A stretch of DNA of 32,685 bases from Lysobacteraceae bacterium PS02065 (GTDB lineage Bacteria; Pseudomonadota; Gammaproteobacteria; Xanthomonadales; Rhodanobacteraceae), in NCBI GenBank assembly GCA_029959555.1, contig JASCPI010000052.1, forward strand, positions 1-32,685, given 5' to 3'. Made by a program: the position numbers and the translations under genes. Numbering within the stretch: position 1 is the first letter of the stretch; every line of letters starts with the position of its first letter. Under the pieces are notes generated by a model. The model was given only the letters and a program-made list of their open reading frames with translations. It did not search any database and was not told the DNA's origin. Shown here one piece after another: positions 23,831 through 31,921 of the stretch.

Positions 23831-25588
23831 TCAGTGCTTGCCGAAGAAGCGCGCGATGCGATGGAAGAAGCCGGGCTTCTTGTGCGCGGCGGCCGGAGCC
23901 GTGACGGTCTCGGTCGGCGTGGAGGCACACGTCTCGCCTGCCGCACGCGGCGCGCGCTCTCGACGCGGCTTGCGCTCGCCGGGATGCGCATCGGACTTGG
24001 CCGGCGTGGCGGTACCGTTCGCCGCTGCGGGTGCCACGGCGGCTTCGCCTTCACGACGGCTGCGGCCGCGACCGCCGCGACGACGGCGCTTCTTCGGCGC
24101 GCCCGTGGCGGGATCGATCGCACCGACGGCGTCCGGAGCCTCTGCGGCAGCGACAGCCACGGTCGTATCCGGAGTCGGTGCATCGACCGCGGGTTTCGGC
24201 GCGCGAGGCGGACGCGACTCGCGGCGCGGACCGTCGCGACGCTCGCCGGAGCGACCACCGTCACGACCACCGCCGCCGCCCGTGCGCGAGCGAGGACCAC
24301 GCGAGGACGGTCCGCTCTTCGGCGGCGCACCGGCCGTGTTGCGTGCATCGTCGGCGGCGTCCTCGTCCTCGTTGGCCGGGATCGAACCGTCGGCGCGCGG
24401 CCGAGGCTGCGGCACCACGAGCAGGTCGGGCGTGACCGCCGCGGTCGGGATCTTCTGGCCGATGTAGGCCTCGATGTCGGGCAGGCCCATCGCGTAGAGG
24501 TCGCAGGCGAAGCTGATCGCATCGCCCTCGGCGCCGAGGCGCGCCGTGCGGCCGATGCGGTGGACGTAGTCCTCGGCATCGTGCGGCAGGTCGAAGTTGA
24601 ACACGTGCGACACGGCCGGGATGTGCAGGCCGCGCGCGGCGACGTCGGTCGCGACGAGCAGGTCGATCTCGCCCTTCTGGAAGCGGCCGAGCAGGCGCTC
24701 GCGCTTGGCCTGCGGCACGTCGCCCGACAGCGTGGCGACGCGGAAGCCCTGGCGCTCGAGCGTGCGCGTGAGGCGCTCGGCCATCGCCTTGGTGTTGATG
24801 AAGACGATGCTGCGGTGTTCCTCGAGCTTGCCGAGGAGGTTGAGCAGCAGCGGCATCTTCTCCTCGGTGGCCGGGAAGTAGACGACCTGGCGCACGCGGT
24901 CGGCGGTGACGTTGTCGGTCTCGACGGTCACCTTCTCGGGCTCGTTCATGTGCTCGTAGGCGAGCTCGAGCACGCGGTGGCTCAGCGTCGCCGAGAACAG
25001 CATGCCCTGGCGCTCGGCCGGCGGCGGCATGCGGCGCAGCAGGAAGCGGATGTCCTTGATGAAGCCGAGGTCGAACATGCGGTCGGCCTCGTCGAGCACG
25101 ACCGCCTCGACGGCACGGAACGACACCACGTGCTGCTTGAGGTAGTCGATGATGCGGCCCGGCGTGGCGATGACGATGTCGACGCCTGCCTTGAGCATGT
25201 CGCGCTGCTTGTCGTAGTCGACACCGCCGTAGATCAGCGCGGAGGTCAGCCCGGTGTTGCGGCCGATGTTGCGGAAATCCTTCTCGATCTGGATCGCCAG
25301 CTCGCGCGTCGGCGCGAGGATCACCGCACGCGGGTCGCCGGTCTTGCGTTCGACCATGGCCGGGCGCGTCAGCAGGCGGTTCAGCACCGCGACGAGGAAG
25401 GCCGCGGTCTTGCCGGTGCCGGTCTGGGCCTGGCCGGCGATGTCCTTGCCCTGCAGGGCGAACGGCAACGTCTGCGCCTGGATCGGAGTGCAGCGGATGA
25501 AGCCGGCGTCGGTGAGGCCTGAAAGCAGGCTCGGGTGCAGGTCGAAACTCTCGAAAACGATGTCGGTGAGCGGTTGCTGGTGTGACAT
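23831..25588 (-). CDS. rhlB: RhlB-type DEAD-box ATP-dependent RNA helicase with long basic tail
   Basis: RNA helicase that in E. coli works in the RNase E degradosome. The 585-residue product has an N-terminal FESFDLHPSLLSGL and Q motif (CTPIQAQ, 33-39), Walker A AQTGTGKT (54-61), PTRELA (93-98), DEAD (166-169), SAT (199-201) and HRIGRTAR (343-350). Phrases like VVLDEADRM, DLGFIKDIR and ATDVAARGLHIPAV mark RhlB rather than RhlE or SrmB. The tail (about 395-585) is disordered, rich in Arg, Gly, Pro and Ala, and ends in an amphipathic KKPGFFHRIARFFGKH. E. coli RhlB is 421 residues. The gene diverges from trxA and rho, the conserved gammaproteobacterial order. The ATG at 25588 has the family start MSHQQPLTD. 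Confidence 0.95.
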   Translation of the reverse strand: MSHQQPLTDIVFESFDLHPSLLSGLTDAGFIRCTPIQAQTLPFALQGKDIAGQAQTGTGKTAAFLVAVLNRLLTRPAMVERKTGDPRAVILAPTRELAIQIEKDFRNIGRNTGLTSALIYGGVDYDKQRDMLKAGVDIVIATPGRIIDYLKQHVVSFRAVEAVVLDEADRMFDLGFIKDIRFLLRRMPPPAERQGMLFSATLSHRVLELAYEHMNEPEKVTVETDNVTADRVRQVVYFPATEEKMPLLLNLLGKLEEHRSIVFINTKAMAERLTRTLERQGFRVATLSGDVPQAKRERLLGRFQKGEIDLLVATDVAARGLHIPAVSHVFNFDLPHDAEDYVHRIGRTARLGAEGDAISFACDLYAMGLPDIEAYIGQKIPTAAVTPDLLVVPQPRPRADGSIPANEDEDAADDARNTAGAPPKSGPSSRGPRSRTGGGGGRDGGRSGERRDGPRRESRPPRAPKPAVDAPTPDTTVAVAAAEAPDAVGAIDPATGAPKKRRRRGGRGRSRREGEAAVAPAAANGTATPAKSDAHPGERKPRRERAPRAAGETCASTPTETVTAPAAAHKKPGFFHRIARFFGKH

Positions 25589-25811
25589 TCCGTGGCGGTC
25601 TCTGGAGGCGGGGAGCCGGGGGGCGCGGGCTTGCGTCGCGCGATTCCATCCCCAACTTGCGCTGAGCAGCCGAGTTCGGCTGAAATGGACTGAAGCCGGG
25701 CGCAAACCGGTTCAGGTCGGCATCGGGTCAACCGTGCAAGTGTAGCCGAACCCGCCGCGCGACGCGCGTGCGCCCCGTTTACCCCATCCGTCACCTTTCC
25801 GGAGAACCCGC

Positions 25812-26138
25812 GTGAGCCAGCAGATCGCCCACGTCAGCGACGACCAGTTCGAGGCCGAAGTGCTCCAGTCGTCCGAGCCCGTGCTCGTCGACTTCTGGGC
25901 CGAATGGTGCGGCCCGTGCAAGATGATCGCCCCGATCCTCGACGAGCTCGCCGACACCTACCAGGGCCGCCTCAAGGTCGCCAAGATCAACATCGACCAC
26001 AACCGCAGGACGCCGCACGATTACAAGGTCCGTGGCATCCCGACGCTCATGATCTTCAAGGATGGCAAGGTCGAGGCGACCCAGGTCGGCGCGATCAGCA
26101 AGACCCAGCTCGCGCAGCTCATCGACCGCACGATCTGA
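25812..26138 (+). CDS. trxA: thioredoxin 1
   Basis: Cytoplasmic disulfide reductase. The 108-residue product has the active site Trp-Cys33-Gly-Pro-Cys36 in VLVDFWAEWCGPCKMIAP, the cis-Pro turn VRGIPTLMIFKDGK, and the length of E. coli TrxA. The start is GTG (25812), 11 bases after a GGAGAA ribosome binding site. The 223-bp rhlB-trxA gap contains a short hairpin (CAGCCG-AGTT-CGGCTG, 25667-25682). trxA between rhlB and rho is the usual gammaproteobacterial position. Confidence 0.97.
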   Translation: MSQQIAHVSDDQFEAEVLQSSEPVLVDFWAEWCGPCKMIAPILDELADTYQGRLKVAKINIDHNRRTPHDYKVRGIPTLMIFKDGKVEATQVGAISKTQLAQLIDRTI

Positions 26139-26148
26139 ACGTTCCGAG

Positions 26149-26175
26149 GGCGTCGTCGCCACGCGCGACGACGCC
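26149..26175 (+). terminator. strong hairpin between trxA and rho
   Basis: GGCGTCGTCGC (26149-26159) and GCGACGACGCC (26165-26175) form a perfect 11-bp stem with a 5-base loop, 10 bp after the trxA stop. Only TT follows, so it is either an imperfect terminator or an mRNA-end stabiliser. A 6-bp hairpin (GGAGCG-CCTC-CGCTCC, 26260-26275) lies further along in the rho leader, in a C-rich stretch. Confidence 0.55.
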
Positions 26176-26336
26176 TTCCGCCGGCGGAATCCGGCCCGTT
26201 CCACGCAGGCCGGGCGCTTGTCGCCCGCATTTCACGGTGCTAAGTTACCTGCGCACCGGGGAGCGCCTCCGCTCCGATCCTCCGGTAACCCCCCCGAAAG
26301 TCTTCCCTCCCAACGGCACCCCATCGAGGTCCGTCC

Positions 26337-28058
26337 GTGTCCGATATCGAAAATCCAGAAGGTGGCGAAGGCGCCACGCCGCCCGCGCGCGAACCGCGCC
26401 AGCGCCAGCGTGCACCGCGCCCGCCTCGCGATGCCCAGGCGACGCCGCCGCAGCCGAGTCCCGACCAGCAACAGCTCGACTACCAGCCGCCGTCGGAGTA
26501 CGTCGCGCCGCAGAACAATGCCGATTCGCAGGCTCCCTCGGGTGGCCAGGGCGAGCCGCGCGACAACGCGCAGCAGAACCAGGGCGGCGGCCAGCAGCGT
26601 CACGGTGGCCAGCAAGGCCATCAGGGTGGCCAGGGCGGCCACCAGCAGGGCAACAACAACAACGGCCAGCGCAACAACCGGCGCGACCGTGACCGCGATC
26701 GTCGCGGCAACCGCAACCCGCAGAACAACCCGCATCGCGGCCTGCCCCAGGTCGACGAGGAATGGGACGAGTCCCGCGAGACCGGGCCGCTGATCGACCT
26801 CAACGAGCTCAAGCGCAAGAACGCGCTCGACCTGCTCGCGCTGGCCGAGACGCTCGGCATCCAGGAAGGCGTCGCGCGTGCGCGCAAGCAGGATGTGATC
26901 TTCAACATCCTCAAGGCGCACGCCCGCGCCGGCGGCGGCATCTACGGCGAAGGCGTGCTCGAGATCCTGCAGGACGGCTTCGGCTTCCTGCGCGGTCCCG
27001 ACCAGTCGTTCCTCGCCGGCCCGGACGACATCTACGTGTCGCCGTCGCAGATCCGCCGCTTCAACCTGCGCACCGGCGACTACATCACCGGACGCATCCG
27101 TCCTCCGAAGGAAGGCGAGCGCTACTTCGCGCTGCTCAAGGTCGACCACATCAACGGCGAGCCGCCGGAAGCGTCGAAGAACAAGGCGCTGTTCGAGAAC
27201 CTCACCGCGCTGTTCCCGCGCAAGTCGTTCCGCCTCGAGCGCGGCAACGGCTCCACCGAGGACATCACGGGCCGCATCCTCGACCTCGTCGCGCCGATCG
27301 GCCGCGGCCAGCGTGGCCTCATCGTCTCGCAGCCCAAGGCGGGCAAGACGATGATGATGCAGAACGTCGCGCAGGCGATCGTGCACAACCACCCGGACGT
27401 GCACCTGATCATCCTGCTCATCGACGAGCGTCCCGAGGAAGTGACCGAGATGCAGCGAGGCGTGCGCGCCGAGGTCATCAGCTCGACGTTCGACGAGCCG
27501 GCGACGCGCCACGTGCAGGTCGCCGAGATGGTGATCGAGCGCGCCAAGCGCCTCGTCGAGCACAAGAAGGACGTGGTCATCCTGCTCGACTCGATCACGC
27601 GACTCGCGCGCGCCTACAACACCGTCGTGCCGTCGTCGGGCAAGGTGCTGACGGGCGGCGTCGACGCGAACGCGCTGCAGCGTCCGAAGCGCTTCTTCGG
27701 CGCGGCTCGCAACCTCGAGGAAGGCGGCTCGCTGACCATCATCGCCACCGCGCTCGTCGAGACGGGCTCGAAGATGGACGAGGTGATCTACGAGGAGTTC
27801 AAGGGCACCGGCAACATGGAAGTGCACCTGAGCCGCCGCATCGCCGAGAAGCGCGTCTACCCGGCCATCGACATCAACCGCTCTGGCACGCGCCGCGAAG
27901 AGCTGCTGATCGAGCCGGACATGCTGCAGAAGATCTGGATCCTGCGGAAGCTGCTGCATCCGATGGACGAGCTCGCCGCGATGGAGTTCATGCTCGACAA
28001 GATGAAGAACACCAAGTCCAACGACGAGTTCTTCAATTCGATGAAGCGCGGCGGCTGA
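26337..28058 (+). CDS. rho: transcription termination factor Rho with N-terminal Q/N/G-rich extension
   Basis: Hexameric RNA-dependent ATPase ending transcription. The 573-residue product is about 154 longer than E. coli Rho (419). The extra part is N-terminal: residues 1-150 are low complexity, with a Q/N/G/H-rich core at about 78-133 (many QQ, GGQ, NNNN) and an Arg/Asp run. The normal Rho then begins with LIDLNELKRKNALDLLALAE (152 on). The primary RNA site is ILQDGFGFLRGPDQSFLAGPDDIYVSPSQIRRFNLRTGD. Walker A is PKAGKT (333-338) and Walker B VVILLDSITRLARAYN. The R-loop region is GGVDANALQRPKRFFGAARN. It starts with GTG (26337) after a weak ribosome binding site. The 198-bp leader after trxA is C-rich with hairpins, and Rho often regulates its own leader. 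A strong terminator follows. Confidence 0.97.
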   Translation: MSDIENPEGGEGATPPAREPRQRQRAPRPPRDAQATPPQPSPDQQQLDYQPPSEYVAPQNNADSQAPSGGQGEPRDNAQQNQGGGQQRHGGQQGHQGGQGGHQQGNNNNGQRNNRRDRDRDRRGNRNPQNNPHRGLPQVDEEWDESRETGPLIDLNELKRKNALDLLALAETLGIQEGVARARKQDVIFNILKAHARAGGGIYGEGVLEILQDGFGFLRGPDQSFLAGPDDIYVSPSQIRRFNLRTGDYITGRIRPPKEGERYFALLKVDHINGEPPEASKNKALFENLTALFPRKSFRLERGNGSTEDITGRILDLVAPIGRGQRGLIVSQPKAGKTMMMQNVAQAIVHNHPDVHLIILLIDERPEEVTEMQRGVRAEVISSTFDEPATRHVQVAEMVIERAKRLVEHKKDVVILLDSITRLARAYNTVVPSSGKVLTGGVDANALQRPKRFFGAARNLEEGGSLTIIATALVETGSKMDEVIYEEFKGTGNMEVHLSRRIAEKRVYPAIDINRSGTRREELLIEPDMLQKIWILRKLLHPMDELAAMEFMLDKMKNTKSNDEFFNSMKRGG

Positions 28059-28078
28059 CCCGAGCGCTTCCGTCGACA

Positions 28079-28112
28079 CGAAAGGCCGCCGCGAGGCGGC
28101 CTTTCGCGTTTT
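28079..28112 (+). terminator. Rho-independent terminator after rho
   Basis: A 12-bp stem (CGAAAGGCCGCC with GGCGGCCTTTCG) with GCGA loop, followed by CGTTTT. It starts 21 bp after the rho stop codon. Confidence 0.9.
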
Positions 28113-28277
28113 CGCCCCACGCCTGTGCGGACATACGCATGCGCATGGCGCGCCCCGCATCGGGCAGGCCTGCGGAACCTGAACACGATGTTCGAATCGA
28201 CACGCCACGGACGCATTCCGTTCATGTCCGCTCGACGACACTCGCTCCGTCGCCACACAGCCACGCGGAGTTCGACC

Positions 28278-28544
28278 ATGATGGGCCTGACCGTTGTCTT
28301 CGGGGATCGCGAACACAAGACCTCGCAGCCGGACATCGTGCGCCGCGCCCGTGCGGTCGTCGACGAGGCCCTTTCGCCGGGCTTCTTCCCGGACGAGCAT
28401 GGTCGTTTCGAAGGCCCGCTCTGGCACAGCGTCGCGATGCAGATGACCTGCCATGACGAACGCGACTACGAGCGCGTGCTCGAGGTCCTTTCGTCGAGAT
28501 CGCGCGAGCGCGGCCTCGCCATCCTCGGTGTGCGTCGCGGCTGA
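28278..28544 (+). CDS. small protein of unknown function
   Basis: An 88-residue product starting MMGLTVVFGDREHKTSQPD. I do not recognise the family. It is acidic to neutral, with alternating hydrophobic segments (GLTVVFGD, IVRRARAVVDEAL, GPLWHSVAMQMTCHDERDYERVLEVL) suggesting a small alpha/beta domain, and no signal peptide or membrane segment. The ATG at 28278 was preferred to upstream starts because a GCGGAG ribosome binding site lies 7 bases before it and the upstream part is Arg-rich non-coding-like sequence. It is between the rho terminator and the amidohydrolase gene; 84 bp of gap follow it. Function unknown. Confidence 0.55.
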   Translation: MMGLTVVFGDREHKTSQPDIVRRARAVVDEALSPGFFPDEHGRFEGPLWHSVAMQMTCHDERDYERVLEVLSSRSRERGLAILGVRRG

Positions 28545-28628
28545 TGCGCTGATCCGCAGGAGCGCAACCCGCTGCTCCGTCCAGGACGATCACGAATCTC
28601 CAGTACACGCTCCTGCTATGGTCCGGCC

Positions 28629-30152
28629 ATGCCGCTCCGCATGGCCTTCACCGCACTGCTCGCTGCCGTCGTCGCGGCCTCGTCCACGAGCGCCGAAGCG
28701 GACTCCCCTGCAGAGCCGACGAGTTGGCGCATCCGTGACGTCACCGTCGTTCCGCTCGACGCAACCGGCAGTCTCCCGCATCGCGACGTCGTCGTACGCG
28801 ACGGGCGCATCGCCGCGATCACGCCGCACGATGCCGCGGATGCCGACGCAAAACCCGGCGACGTCGACGGCCGTGGCCGTTTCCTCGTGCCGGGTTTCGT
28901 CGACGCGCACGCCCACCTGCCCACCGAAGGTATCGTGCGAGACGCGCGTGATCCGTGCATCGTCGGGCTCGACGTCGGCGATGACCACGCACTCGACCGC
29001 CACGTCATGCTCATGCTGCTGCGTGCGGGTGTCACCTCGGTCGCCAACCTCGGCGCCTCGCCGCATGCCGACGAGGCCTTGCTGGCGCTGCGCGACGCGA
29101 TCGCGCGAGGCCGGATCGACGGCCCGCGCCTGTTCGTGGCCAGACGCATCGACGGGCCTCGCGCCGCGCTCGTCGACGACGCCGGCGACACGCCGGTACC
29201 CGCTTCGACACCGTCCGCACCGATCACGCGCACCGACGCGATCGAGGCCGTGCGCGAGGCGAAGCGCCGCGGCTACGACGCGGTCAAGCCGTACCAGTTC
29301 CTGTCGCGCGAGGCGTATCGCGCGGTCGTCGACGAGGCACGACGGCTGGCGCTGCCGACCACGGGACACCTGCCCGAACTCGGCTGTGCGCGCTGTGCCC
29401 GACCGCGCGACGCGTTCGCGCATCGGCTCGATGCGATCGCGCACGCCGAGGAACTCGCGCGCTACGCCGCCGCGGACGACTACGCACCGCATGCGCTCGA
29501 GCGCCTCGCTCGCGAGGTCGCGCGACGCGGCATCGTGGTGACCCCGACGCTGATCACGCAGAAGACGATCACGGGCATGTATCTGGACCGCAGCGTCGCC
29601 ATGCTGCCACCGGAATGGGATGCGCTGCTCGACCCGCTGTCGCGCCGCGATGCGCTCGCGCCACGCAACCGCTACCTCGGTGAAGCGTTCCGCGCACAAC
29701 CGGGCGCCGATCGCTTCCCGGCCGCCTACGACGCCGCGCGCGTGATCACGCGCGAACTCTGGAAGCGCGGCGTCCCGCTCACGGTCGGCACCGATGCGGC
29801 ACTGCCGGGCCTCGCCTTCGGGCTGTCGGTGCAGCAGGAGATGCTCGAACTGCGTGCGATCGGCCTTGCGCCGATCGACGTGCTGCGCGCTGCGAGCGTC
29901 CATGCGAACGCGCTGTTCGCGCCCGGTTCGAATGACGGTGTCGTGCGCGTCGGCGCGCGTGCCGACCTCGTACTGCTCGACGCCGACCCACTCGCCGACC
30001 TGCATGCGATCACGCGCATCGCCGGCGTGTCGGCGGCAGGACGCTGGCGATCGACCGGGATGATCGACGCCGCGCTCGCCGGACTCGCACCGTCGCTCGA
30101 TTCGATCCGCTCGCAGCTCGCCGCCTGCGACGCGCGCGCGCCGGCACGCTGA
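28629..30152 (+). CDS. exported metal-dependent amidohydrolase
   Basis: A 507-residue periplasmic or secreted amidohydrolase (imidazolonepropionase-like group). It has a signal peptide (about 1-23) and the first metal motif His94-Ala-His96 (VPGFVDAHAHL). Lys220 in YDAVKPYQF is a likely carbamylated bridging Lys. His247 (TTGHLPELG) and His272 (DAIAHAEEL) are the probable metal ligands, and Asp389 (VGTDAALPG) is the catalytic Asp. The small N- and C-terminal beta domain (VVVRDGRIAAI and GVVRVGARADLVLLDADPL) is present. Substrates in this group vary, including dipeptides and lactones, so none is assigned. No clear ribosome binding site precedes the ATG at 28629; an ATG at 28641 is an alternative. 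It is convergent with the pirin gene. Confidence 0.88.
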   Translation: MPLRMAFTALLAAVVAASSTSAEADSPAEPTSWRIRDVTVVPLDATGSLPHRDVVVRDGRIAAITPHDAADADAKPGDVDGRGRFLVPGFVDAHAHLPTEGIVRDARDPCIVGLDVGDDHALDRHVMLMLLRAGVTSVANLGASPHADEALLALRDAIARGRIDGPRLFVARRIDGPRAALVDDAGDTPVPASTPSAPITRTDAIEAVREAKRRGYDAVKPYQFLSREAYRAVVDEARRLALPTTGHLPELGCARCARPRDAFAHRLDAIAHAEELARYAAADDYAPHALERLAREVARRGIVVTPTLITQKTITGMYLDRSVAMLPPEWDALLDPLSRRDALAPRNRYLGEAFRAQPGADRFPAAYDAARVITRELWKRGVPLTVGTDAALPGLAFGLSVQQEMLELRAIGLAPIDVLRAASVHANALFAPGSNDGVVRVGARADLVLLDADPLADLHAITRIAGVSAAGRWRSTGMIDAALAGLAPSLDSIRSQLAACDARAPAR

Positions 30153-30194
30153 GCGCGAGGCGATGCCAGGCACTCGGCCCGGCACCGCCCTTGG

Positions 30195-30899
30195 TCACGG
30201 CGCGCTGTCGACGAACACGAGCTCGCTGTCCTCGAGCGCGGTGATGCGGATCGTCGACTCGCCGCGGATCGCCGCACCGTCGCGCGCCTCGAGCACCACA
30301 TCGCCGACCTGCACGCGGCCGTGCGCCGGCACGAGGTAGCCGTGGCGCTTCACGTCCGCGAACGTGTACTCGACACTCTCGCCGGCCTTCAGCGTCGCGC
30401 CGAGCACGCGCGCGTCGGTGCGGATCGGCAGCGCATCGGTGTCGCCCTCGAGGCCGCTCGCGAGCGCCACGAACTGGCCCGAACGATCGGTCTTCGGGAA
30501 CGGCTTGGCACCCCAGGTCGGCGCGCCACCGCGGCGGTCCGGGATGATCCAGATCTGGAAGATGCGCGTCGTGCCGGACTCGAGGTTGTACTCGGCATGC
30601 TGGATGCCGCTGCCCGCGCTCATGACCTGCACGTCGCCCGCTTCGGTGCGCCCGCGGTTGCCGAGGTTGTCCTGGTGCGTGATCGCGCCCTCGCGGACGT
30701 AGGTGATGATCTCCATGTCGGCATGCGAATGCGGCGGGAAACCCGTGTTGGCGGCGATGGTGTCGTCGTTCCAGACGCGCAGCGCGCCCCAGCCCATGCG
30801 CTCGGGGTCGTGGTAGCCCGCGAACGAGAAGTGGTGCTTGGCGTCGAGCCAGCCGTGGTTGGCGCCACCGAGGCTGTCGTAGGGTCTGCGGACGATCAT
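30195..30899 (-). CDS. pirin-family cupin protein (YhhW-like)
   Basis: A 234-residue bicupin of the pirin family; the E. coli relative YhhW has quercetin 2,3-dioxygenase activity. The metal-binding residues are His57 and His59 in FPPHSHADMEIITYV, and His101 with Glu103 in GIQHAEYN. The start MIVRRPYDSLGGANHGWLDAKHHFSFAGYHD is the conserved YhhW-type opening. It has a ribosome binding site (GGGAG) before the ATG and is divergent from a LysR regulator gene with 97 bp between them, a frequent pairing for pirin genes. The physiological substrate is unknown. Confidence 0.92.
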   Translation of the reverse strand: MIVRRPYDSLGGANHGWLDAKHHFSFAGYHDPERMGWGALRVWNDDTIAANTGFPPHSHADMEIITYVREGAITHQDNLGNRGRTEAGDVQVMSAGSGIQHAEYNLESGTTRIFQIWIIPDRRGGAPTWGAKPFPKTDRSGQFVALASGLEGDTDALPIRTDARVLGATLKAGESVEYTFADVKRHGYLVPAHGRVQVGDVVLEARDGAAIRGESTIRITALEDSELVFVDSAP

Positions 30900-30956
30900 G
30901 GCGTGCTCCCGTGGAGTGGATGAGTGGGTGCACGATAGGCCGCCGCGACTTCATTT

Positions 30957-30983
30957 AGAATGGAATCGATGGAATACCATTCT
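30957..30983. promoter_or_regulatory. AT-rich palindromic operator between pirin and LysR genes
   Basis: AGAATGG (30957-30963) and CCATTCT (30977-30983) form a perfect 7-bp inverted repeat with 13 bp between. ATGGAAT also occurs twice in direct order (30960-30966, 30969-30975). The stretch is notably AT-rich against 70% GC surroundings. It probably overlaps both promoters and fits LysR autoregulation with control of the divergent pirin gene. Confidence 0.6.
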
Positions 30984-30996
30984 TTCCATTTCTGAC

Positions 30997-31911
30997 ATGT
31001 CGAAACTGCCCGACCTCGAAGCCTGGGCGATCTTCGCGAAGGTCGCCGAAACCGGTTCGTTCGCACGCGCGGCCGCCGATCTCGAACTGGCTCAGGCGAC
31101 GGTCTCGAAGGCGATCACGCGCCTCGAACGCCGCCTCGGCATCGTGCTCTTCCACCGCACCTCGCGACGCGTCGCCCTGACCGGCGCGGGCGAGGGCGCG
31201 CTCGAACGCGCGAGCCGCCTGCTCGCCGACGGCGAGGCGGTCGAGTCGGAGGTCACCGAACAGGCCACGCGCCCGCGCGGCCTCGTGCGCATGGCCGCGC
31301 CGATGTCGTTCGGCGTGAGCCACCTCGCGCCGGTGCTGCCGGCCTTCATGGCGAAGCATCCCGACATCACGCTCGATCTCGACTTCAGCGACGCGCAGAT
31401 CGACCTCGTCGGCGGCGGCTTCGACCTCGCCCTGCGCATCGCCGCGCTCGGCGATTCGAGCCTGCTCGCGCGACGCTTGTGCGGCGTGCGCATCGTGCTG
31501 GTCGGCGCGCCGTCGTACTTCGAACGGCATGGCCGCCCGCGCCATCCGCGCGACCTCGCCACGCATCGCGCCCTGACCTACGCCTACGCGCGCAGCGGCG
31601 CGGCGTGGCGCTTCCAGCACGCGCGTCACGGCGAGTTCTCGACCGCGGTGCCGAGCGTGCTGCGCGTCAACAACGCCGAGGCCCTGACGCCGCCGCTGGT
31701 CGCCGGGCTCGGCCTCGCGCTGCAACCGGAATTCCTCGTCTGGCGCGAACTCGCCAGCGGCGCGCTCGAGGTGGCGATGCCCGAATGGTCGCCGCCGCCG
31801 ATCGCCGTGCACCTCGTCATGCCGCCCGGACGCGCGCGTCCGCAACGCGTGCAGGTGCTCATCGAACACCTCGTCGAGCGCTTCGCGAAAGCGCCGTGGG
31901 CCGCCGCGTGA
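30997..31911 (+). CDS. LysR-family transcriptional regulator, divergent from pirin gene
   Basis: A 304-residue LysR regulator. It has an N-terminal winged helix-turn-helix (about 1-60: LEAWAIFAKVAETGSFARAAADLELAQATVSKAITRLERRLGIVLFHRTSRRVALT) and a C-terminal two-lobe effector domain (about 90-295, RGLVRMAAPMSFGVSHLAPVLPAFMAKHPDITLDLDFSD). It is of the group that usually lacks a known effector (AaeR/DsdC-like end). It is divergent from the pirin gene with the palindrome in the gap, so it probably controls pirin and itself. No ribosome binding site is obvious before the ATG at 30997; translation may be from a short or leaderless transcript. It ends 10 bp before the convergent second LysR gene. 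Confidence 0.9.
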   Translation: MSKLPDLEAWAIFAKVAETGSFARAAADLELAQATVSKAITRLERRLGIVLFHRTSRRVALTGAGEGALERASRLLADGEAVESEVTEQATRPRGLVRMAAPMSFGVSHLAPVLPAFMAKHPDITLDLDFSDAQIDLVGGGFDLALRIAALGDSSLLARRLCGVRIVLVGAPSYFERHGRPRHPRDLATHRALTYAYARSGAAWRFQHARHGEFSTAVPSVLRVNNAEALTPPLVAGLGLALQPEFLVWRELASGALEVAMPEWSPPPIAVHLVMPPGRARPQRVQVLIEHLVERFAKAPWAAA

Positions 31912-31921
31912 AGATGCCGGC

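Noticed and set aside
26149..26175. Certain Rho-independent terminator after trxA
   Set aside because: The stem is strong but only two T bases follow, so it is kept only as a hairpin of uncertain role.
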